Under the pieces are notes generated by a model that was not told the origin of the DNA, searched no databases, and saw only the letters and a list, made by a program, of their open reading frames with translations. From assembly GCA_011065005.1 (NCBI GenBank), contig JAAKFP010000117.1, positions 1 through 7,518 on the forward strand: a DNA stretch of 7,518 nucleotides, read 5' to 3'. Below are positions 7,284 through 7,518 of this stretch, piece after piece. The DNA comes from Chlamydiota bacterium. GTDB taxonomy: Bacteria; Chlamydiota; Chlamydiia; Chlamydiales; Waddliaceae. The number at the start of each line of letters is the position of its first letter. The first letter of the stretch is position 1. The position numbers and the translations under genes are program-made.

Positions 7284-7344
7284 CCCAGAGCTGCGCTATC
7301 GCTTGCACTGGGCTACTATCTGTAGACCCACTTCGTGGGTTTTT
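7284..7344 (+). repeat. Paired-hairpin REP-like element resembling PVC-group repeats
   Basis: The first hairpin, 7284-7312, has CCCAG/CTGGG ends, inner GC/GC and GCG/CGC pairs and a CTAT loop, with mismatches between. The linker CTACTATCTGT follows, then a second hairpin at 7326-7340 (ACCCAC-TTC-GTGGGT) running into TTTT (7341-7344). The order CCCAG...CTGGGCTACTATCTGT then a short GACCC-TTCG-GGGT-type hairpin matches, from memory, dispersed elements in Planctomycetes, Lentisphaerae and relatives. The second hairpin could also act as a short terminator. The structure is plain in the sequence; the family assignment needs genome-wide copies. Confidence 0.45.
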
Positions 7345-7358
7345 GATATTAAACAACT

Positions 7359-7511
7359 TCAGAACTCCTGACCTCGAGGATTTTTGATGAGACCCTTTTT
7401 CCAAAAACCAAAATCTTTGGTATCTTCTCTTGTGAGTGTATTCTTGAGACCATCTGGGAAAAGATCGGCTTTTTTGGGATCACCCAAAACCCTTACTATT
7501 GAATTTCCCTC
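7359..7511 (-). pseudogene. Possible C-terminal remnant of a decayed gene
   Basis: The minus frame is open for 50 codons and ends at TGA (7361-7359). It reads as plausible soluble protein, for example GDPKKADLFPDGLKNTLTRE and DFGFWKKGLIKNPRGQEF, with many purine-start, pyrimidine-end codons (GAT, GGT, AAT, ACC, ATC) typical of real coding sequence. It has no ATG or GTG start, and an in-frame TAG at 7514-7512 closes it upstream, just inside the window edge. AGGAGG lies at that stop but is followed by ATA, not a usual start. I do not recognise the family. An overlapping plus-strand frame from ATG 7387, preceded by GAGG 7 bases upstream and running off the window, is the rival reading; its F/L/S/K-rich composition looks like an antisense shadow. 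Confidence 0.3.
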
Positions 7512-7518
7512 CTATGAG

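Noticed and set aside
7387..7518. Plus-strand open frame from ATG 7387 running off the window, with GAGG 7 bases upstream
   Set aside because: Its composition (F, L, S, K rich) and codon pattern look like the antisense of the minus-strand stretch at 7359-7511; too short to decide, so kept only as an alternative.
1..7518. tRNA, rRNA, CRISPR arrays, intact insertion sequences
   Set aside because: No cloverleaf, rRNA core sequence, regularly spaced direct repeats or transposase reading frame was seen on either strand.

Overview
The window is AT-rich bacterial DNA. It is dominated by one complete, minus-strand, three-gene operon for a tripartite heavy-metal efflux pump of the Cus (copper/silver) type. 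The outer membrane channel gene (5624-6907, GTG start) is transcribed first, then the periplasmic adaptor (4341-5624), then the inner membrane RND pump (675-4340). The genes touch: TAATG at the first junction and TAGATG at the second, so the three proteins are probably translationally coupled. The pump keeps all three methionines of the CusA copper/silver site, and the adaptor has Met/His-rich ends. A Cu(I)/Ag(I) role therefore fits better than Zn/Co/Cd. No metal-responsive regulator, CusF-like chaperone or P-type ATPase is visible.

The left end (1-654) holds a short plus-strand gene convergent with the operon. It has a good sigma70-type promoter and a strong ribosome binding site, and encodes an unrecognised 129-residue protein with a hydrophilic Arg/Ser/Glu/Gly-rich N-terminal half and a C-terminal pair of membrane helices.

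The right end (6908-7518) has no convincing intact gene but is packed with dyad symmetry. It contains two operator-like dyads, a perfect 19-bp-stem palindrome, a terminator-like hairpin, and a paired-hairpin element. From memory, that last element resembles dispersed repeats of the Planctomycetes-Verrucomicrobia-Chlamydiae (PVC) group. The last 150 bases carry an open, protein-like minus-strand stretch with no start and an upstream in-frame TAG, possibly the tail of a decayed gene.

The organism cannot be named from the sequence. The AT-rich coding, Gram-negative efflux architecture, PVC-like repeat and small bilobed membrane protein are compatible with a chlamydia-like (environmental Chlamydiota) bacterium, but this is inference. 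The oddest point is in the pump: the TM4 aspartate of the CusA proton relay is replaced by tyrosine (Tyr441), while the metal-site methionines are intact.
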